64,000 nt of DNA from Pomphorhynchus laevis (lineage: Eukaryota; Acanthocephala; Palaeacanthocephala; Echinorhynchida; Pomphorhynchidae): positions 1 through 64,000 of the forward strand of contig WNNJ02003633.1 in the NCBI GenBank assembly GCA_012934845.2, read 5' to 3'. The translations under genes and the position numbers were made by a program. The notes below the pieces were generated by a model, which did no database searches, had not been told where the DNA came from, and saw nothing but the letters and a program-made list of their open reading frames with translations. This document shows, piece after piece, positions 59,818-64,000 of this stretch. Each line of letters begins with the position of its first letter. Position 1 is the stretch's first letter.

Positions 59818-59829
59818 CGTCGGATATTA
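59818..59829 (+). repeat. Right target-site duplication of the LINE-A dimer
   Basis: CGTCGGATATTA, identical to 52091-52102. The 53 bases between it and the next LINE's target duplication (59830-59882) are ordinary AT-rich host sequence. Confidence 0.9.
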
Positions 59830-59882
59830 CCGTACCTAGTATTTAAAGGCGTGCACATGTTCAAGCAATTATTCGTTTAATT

Positions 59883-59896
59883 TTATATAAAAAGAA
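59883..59896 (+). repeat. Left target-site duplication of a plus-strand LINE-A (14 bp)
   Basis: TTATATAAAAAGAA, repeated at 63766-63779 right after the TTTA tail. Confidence 0.9.
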
Positions 59897-59920
59897 CTTA
59901 ACGTAATAGCGTCAGCAAAA

Positions 59921-61144
59921 ATGAACAATGTACAAGTAATGTCGGAGCTATCAAACGATAACAGCAAAAATCATTCAAAAATCAACGATAATCCTACAAA
60001 AAAAGACAAATTAAAGGTAAATCTAACTACAGATCCAAATAACAAGGTTAGTAATTTTTCTATGGTATCAGGTGATGGGGAGGTGCTTCCCCCATTCCTA
60101 AATTAAAGAATTTGCTAATAATTAAAGTTAAGAAACCGACTGAAAAACAAGATATCTACAACAAATTTTTGAGATCCTTCACCAAACAGTTTCAGAACAG
60201 GGTTCTATTTAACTCTGTTAGGTTACACCCTGCGGAGGTGAAGATATCTTTTGTCTCGAATGACCTTGCCGCAAACTACATGGAGTACTTCTCCGCCAAT
60301 TTAGCTGAATATGGTGAAATTTCATCCAAGCCTATCCTAGCATCGCTAAAAGTTTCAAATCTTCCCTGCTCAATGGAAGAAGAAGATATACGTTCTTTTA
60401 TGGCAAAATTCAAAGTCACCAATCTGAGGTCAATCCGGGGTAAGGACGGGAACCCTATCCCGGTTGGCTTTTGCAATGCTCCCGTAAATATTGCTGAATC
60501 CCTGTCAAATTCTACGTCGAATCCCTTTATGGGTTTTAATATTAAATTCACGATCACAGAGAGGGATGATCTGACCTATCCCCACTGCAGCCGGTGTCAC
60601 AAATGGGGACACTGGGCTTCCAGCTGCAGTGGGACCCTTTCGTGTGGGGTCTGTAGCTCCACCAGCTGTCCTTCTCTTACAACTACCGATCGCTGCGAGG
60701 CCCCCCTTTCCTGCTCGAATTACGGGGGGTGCCATCCTGCTTTGGAGCAGGAAATGCTCTCTATTCAAAGAATATAGACAATTATTCTTGTTGAAACCGC
60801 CCAATCCGGCCAAGTCCTTCGCGGTCGCTGCAGCTCCACGTATGGATGACGCTGACATTCTACGGATTATCGACTTAAAGACTTCGAATGCTCTTCGGCA
60901 GATGGAGGAGTTAGTACGCTCTATCCTAACCGTTATCGGGACTAATCCTGTGCTTCCTGTTTCCTCGGTTCCGGAGTCGAAAAAGAGAGGGGCTTCAGCA
61001 CATGCCGTTCCCCCGCTCAAGATTGGGAAGCTAATCCAACAGAAGACTAATAGGGGAAATGAAGATACTGCCCAGGGGCAAGTACCTTCCTTGGAGGGGG
61101 CTAGTGGTGGGAAGGGCAACCTTCCTGCACCTAGCTTTGTCTAG
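59921..61144 (+). pseudogene. LINE-A ORF1 of the right-hand copy
   Basis: It starts MNNVQVMSELSNDNSKNHSK. A one-base offset at the proline codons near 60093 shifts the frame. Next come VLFNSVRLHPAEVKISF, KPILASLKVSNLPCSMEEED and the knuckles CSRCHKWGHWASSC and CGVCSS...C; the first Cys/His pair of the third unit is altered to SNYGG. An extra T near 60741 shifts the frame again, after which the C-terminal 130 codons (MDDADILRIIDLKTSNALRQ) run to a stop at 61144. Confidence 0.88.
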
Positions 61145-61177
61145 GTAGGCAATCCCCCATCCAACTAATCCATCACA

Positions 61178-63639
61178 ATGCAGAGTACTCGTGAGCCTTT
61201 TTCACTGAATATCCTTCAGTGGAACTCGGGAGGTGCTTCCGCCCTTAGACTTCTATCTGGTAGAGATGCAGATGTTATAGTCCTTCAGGAGACGCGGTCT
61301 ATCCGTCTCCCCCAGGACATTACTCGATTTATCCCAAAGCATATTTGTTCCCACTATACTCCGTACATAACCCCACCTCACTCCTCTTCATCTCAAGGAC
61401 TCTTGACCTTAGTTAAGTGCTCCTTAAGGTCTTCCCTCCTATTAAACTACTCATGTCCAGCCCTTTCTTGTTTAGTAGTTTCACTCAGTAAGAACGGTAA
61501 ACGCATAAGTCTAGCCAATGTCTACATCCGTCCAGGGGAAATTCACAAGAACCGTGACCTTCTGGATAGTATTATTGACAGCGGTTATGACATGTTACTT
61601 GGAGATTTCAACGACAGAACTGGTCGTTGGATCAATGCAGCACTTCGCAGAGCTAGGAACGGTTATCTTATTCACAAACCCCGTCACCTACCTTTCATTG
61701 CACATCAACAAATTCTATCCTCGACATTTTACTGCTTCACTCGAGGTGGTTGTTAAAACCCTTCTGCACGGAGCAGTCGCGCCAGCAATTGTCCACCTCT
61801 CATGACCTAATTCGTTGGAGGATCGAGGAAGATATGTTGCTTCGAAGGAGGTTTCACTTTGATCCGATCAGAGTGGCCCTCTTTCAAGCGGCTATCCAAC
61901 TCTTTCCCTTAATAGGAAATGAGAGTTTGACCGAATTTAATACCTACCTCTTTTCGGAAGCTACAGCGATTCTATCGACTACCTATAAAGGTCGTATATA
62001 CAATCCCACTCCGACAAAACTCAAGGTCCTAGCAAAATTACTGAACCTCCCTAATCTCTCTGCTTCCGCCAAACAGGCTCTCTCGAATGAATACTGGAGC
62101 TCTAGATACAGGTTCCAGCTGAGTAGGGATAGGACGAGTATAGCTCGCCTTAATCCTTCTCAGTCTTCCTTTTGGAAGATTTTCAAGAAGGAGAAGTTTG
62201 TTTGCTGGAAGGATAGAACATTGCGTTGGATAGGGAATGTAGGCCTTGATAAAGTTTTAGAGGAGTCACTGGCCCTACACAACTATGGAGCCACTCTATC
62301 ACCTCAACCAATCCCGCCTTGGTGTAACTTCAGGAGTAGGGATCTATCTGTTACGGATATCCTTAACTCCTGGGGTCCACTCCCGGGCATCTCCAAATCC
62401 GTCGTTCCACTTTCCTCTCGGGTCTGTCAGCTTTTGACAGCTGATCAGAGAAGAGAGGTGGCCGTCACAATGCTTTTAGCCTCCCCATCCGATGTAGCAG
62501 GCATCAATATTAGTAAGCGTGTTTTTATTCCTAAGAAAAAATCCTGCTTATGCCCTAAAGATCTGCGACCCATTTCGATTCAAAATGCCCTCGTGTCGAT
62601 TTACGAAAAAGCGCTTGCGCGTAAAATCCGCGACCATTTAAGTAGGCGTAATTTGATCCATCCAGGTTTTCATGGGTTCGTCAAAGGTCGCTAGACCCAT
62701 TCAGCAGTTGGTGAGGTGGAGCAGTTTTGTCGGGATAATAGCCATCGTCTAGTTGTGGCTGTTTTCCTTGACTTTTCTGCTGCATTTGACCGCATCTCCA
62801 TTCCTTTTGTGATCTCTTCTCTCAGGTCCCTCGGGTTACCTGCGAGAATTGTGAACAGAGTGGAGATCCTGTTGTTTACCAAGCGATTTTACTATGAAGA
62901 CGACCCTGATGCGCGTCAGTTCTACCCTATTACGGGTGTACCTCAAGGATCCCCACTTTCTCCTATCTTATATCTTGCTGCCTCTATTAAACTATTCAAA
63001 ATATTTAAACGCGAACAACGTCTTGTGGTGTACGCTGATGACACCACAGCACTGTTCACTGGACACAGGTGTAAAGACGTAGTCTCTGACATCAGCCGTT
63101 TCTTTTTAAGATTAAAAGATCAGTTACCCATATCCAATCTTATTTTAAACTCAGCTAAATCGCAGGTGGTCGTCTTTCATGGCACACCTGCTACAAAGCA
63201 AAAACTTAAGAGATTAGCACTCTCTGCGCTCTCCTCCATATTTGCCTCTGAACCACTTCCCACCTTCACAAGTCGAGTAAAATACCTGGGGTTCACCGTT
63301 ACGGTGAACTGGTCGGCGAAAGCTGACCTGGATAGACTCAAACGTATCCTGAAGAAAGCTAGGTGGGCCCTGAAACGGGCTCAGCATCTGTTATTGAAAG
63401 GGAAAACCCAGGTGCGCCTTTGGGGTACCTGGGCTATCTCGGGACTTGTCTTCTTTTCAAGAGGACGTCCCCCAGAGCAAAGGCTAAGGTTTCTTAAGCT
63501 CCTCGTCTCTCGTTTACCCAGCATAGTCCGCGCCGATTGGATTCTTCGGGGGGGGGTGAAAGACCCCGGGTGGTTCAGTCGGAAGGCGGCGTGTTGGATC
63601 GGTTGGGGGGCTCAGATCCCCCTGGACCTGAGGCCATAG
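61178..63639 (+). pseudogene. LINE-A ORF2 of the right-hand copy
   Basis: The frame from the Met at 61178 covers SLNILQWNSGG, VIVLQETRSI, YDMLLGDFNDRTGRW and HKPR, and is then lost by a one-base deletion near 61685. The following frame is open to a TAG at 62692-62694 (a Ser codon in sister copies, at GRS) and continues to 63639. It contains FLDFSAAFDRIS (about 62770), GVPQGSPLSPILY (about 62934) and YADD (about 63040). One frameshift and one stop therefore separate it from an uninterrupted ORF2. Confidence 0.92.
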
Positions 63640-63765
63640 AAGGCGAAAAGAGTTAGAAGACTGAAGAGCTACTGACTTTCTATTGTTGTGAACGATCTGG
63701 TTTATTGCATGTTTCTTTTTCTTTTTTTGTGTAGTTAAGAAAGTCTTTATTTATTTATTTATTTA

Positions 63766-64000
63766 TTATATAAAAAGAATGATGTCAGAACGGTAGTATT
63801 TTGCATTTAGAAACGTTTAGAGTTAGGCCATATTTTGCTGAAGCAGGATGAATTCTAGTAATCATGAATTGTTAATCGTGATAACGTAAACAATTACGAT
63901 ACCCAACGACAAATTATGCACGTCGGAGCTTCAAAAGGATTTGTAAGTAACTTTTAAAAATAACTATGGGAATGGTGGTCTAATGAATTTTGCTTACGAA
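63766..64000. other. Right flank
   Basis: It starts with the second target duplication. No gene or repeat is recognised in the remaining 220 bases. Confidence 0.6.

Larger units (their letters stand above)
59897..63765 (+). mobile_element. Full-length LINE-A
   Basis: 3869 bp between 14-bp target duplications, almost the same length as the 37 kb copy. It has a 24-base leader, ORF1, ORF2, a 3' UTR and a TTTA tail (about 63746-63765). The LINE dimer lies just upstream on the opposite strand, so the two are head to head. It is close in sequence to the truncated copy at 5477. Confidence 0.94.

Overview
The window is AT-rich eukaryotic DNA built almost entirely from mobile elements and their debris. 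No host gene could be recognised. The mix points to an arthropod, most likely an insect: APE-type LINEs whose ORF1 ends in zinc knuckles, Penelope-like elements (PLEs), a Mag-like Ty3/gypsy element with very short LTRs, and AT-rich foldback repeats. The species cannot be told from the sequence.

Layout. (1) 1-4477 is one copy of a >4.4 kb direct duplication; its twin is 24359-28836. Each copy holds a decayed Gln/Asn/Ser-rich reading frame and a LINE 3' tail. (2) 5477-11230 is a cluster of whole and broken pieces of one LINE family (LINE-A) on both strands. (3) 11231-12966 holds several foldback repeats. (4) 12967-19061 is a Ty3/gypsy fossil with 69-bp LTRs and a 5-bp target duplication, interrupted by an L2/CR1-type LINE. 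(5) 20330-24140 holds two PLE 3' ends and a 1.4 kb minisatellite with a 15-bp unit. (6) 28877-36080 is old repeat debris. (7) 36085-42548 is a tail-to-tail PLE pair; one PLE is split by a full-length LINE-A with a 13-bp target duplication. (8) 42549-52090 is AT-rich and holds further PLE remains and one decayed unknown gene. (9) 52103-59817 is a head-to-tail LINE-A dimer inside a single 12-bp target duplication, followed at 59897-63765 by a further full-length LINE-A with a 14-bp target duplication.

LINE-A is about 3.87 kb. ORF1 has an RRM-like region and three Cys/His knuckles. ORF2 is about 816 aa with an APE-type endonuclease and a reverse transcriptase (RT), and no RNase H is visible. The 3' tails are short tandem repeats (TTTA, CTTA or ATT). 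Target duplications show that three insertion events are intact at both ends, but every copy here carries at least one frameshift or stop, so none looks active as read.

The observations most worth following are the LINE dimer within one target duplication (it looks like RT template jumping), a conserved roughly 110-nt segment just after the RT frame of every PLE copy whose pairings interleave like a pseudoknot, and a recurrent one-base frame offset at the same proline codons in three of four LINE-A ORF1 copies.
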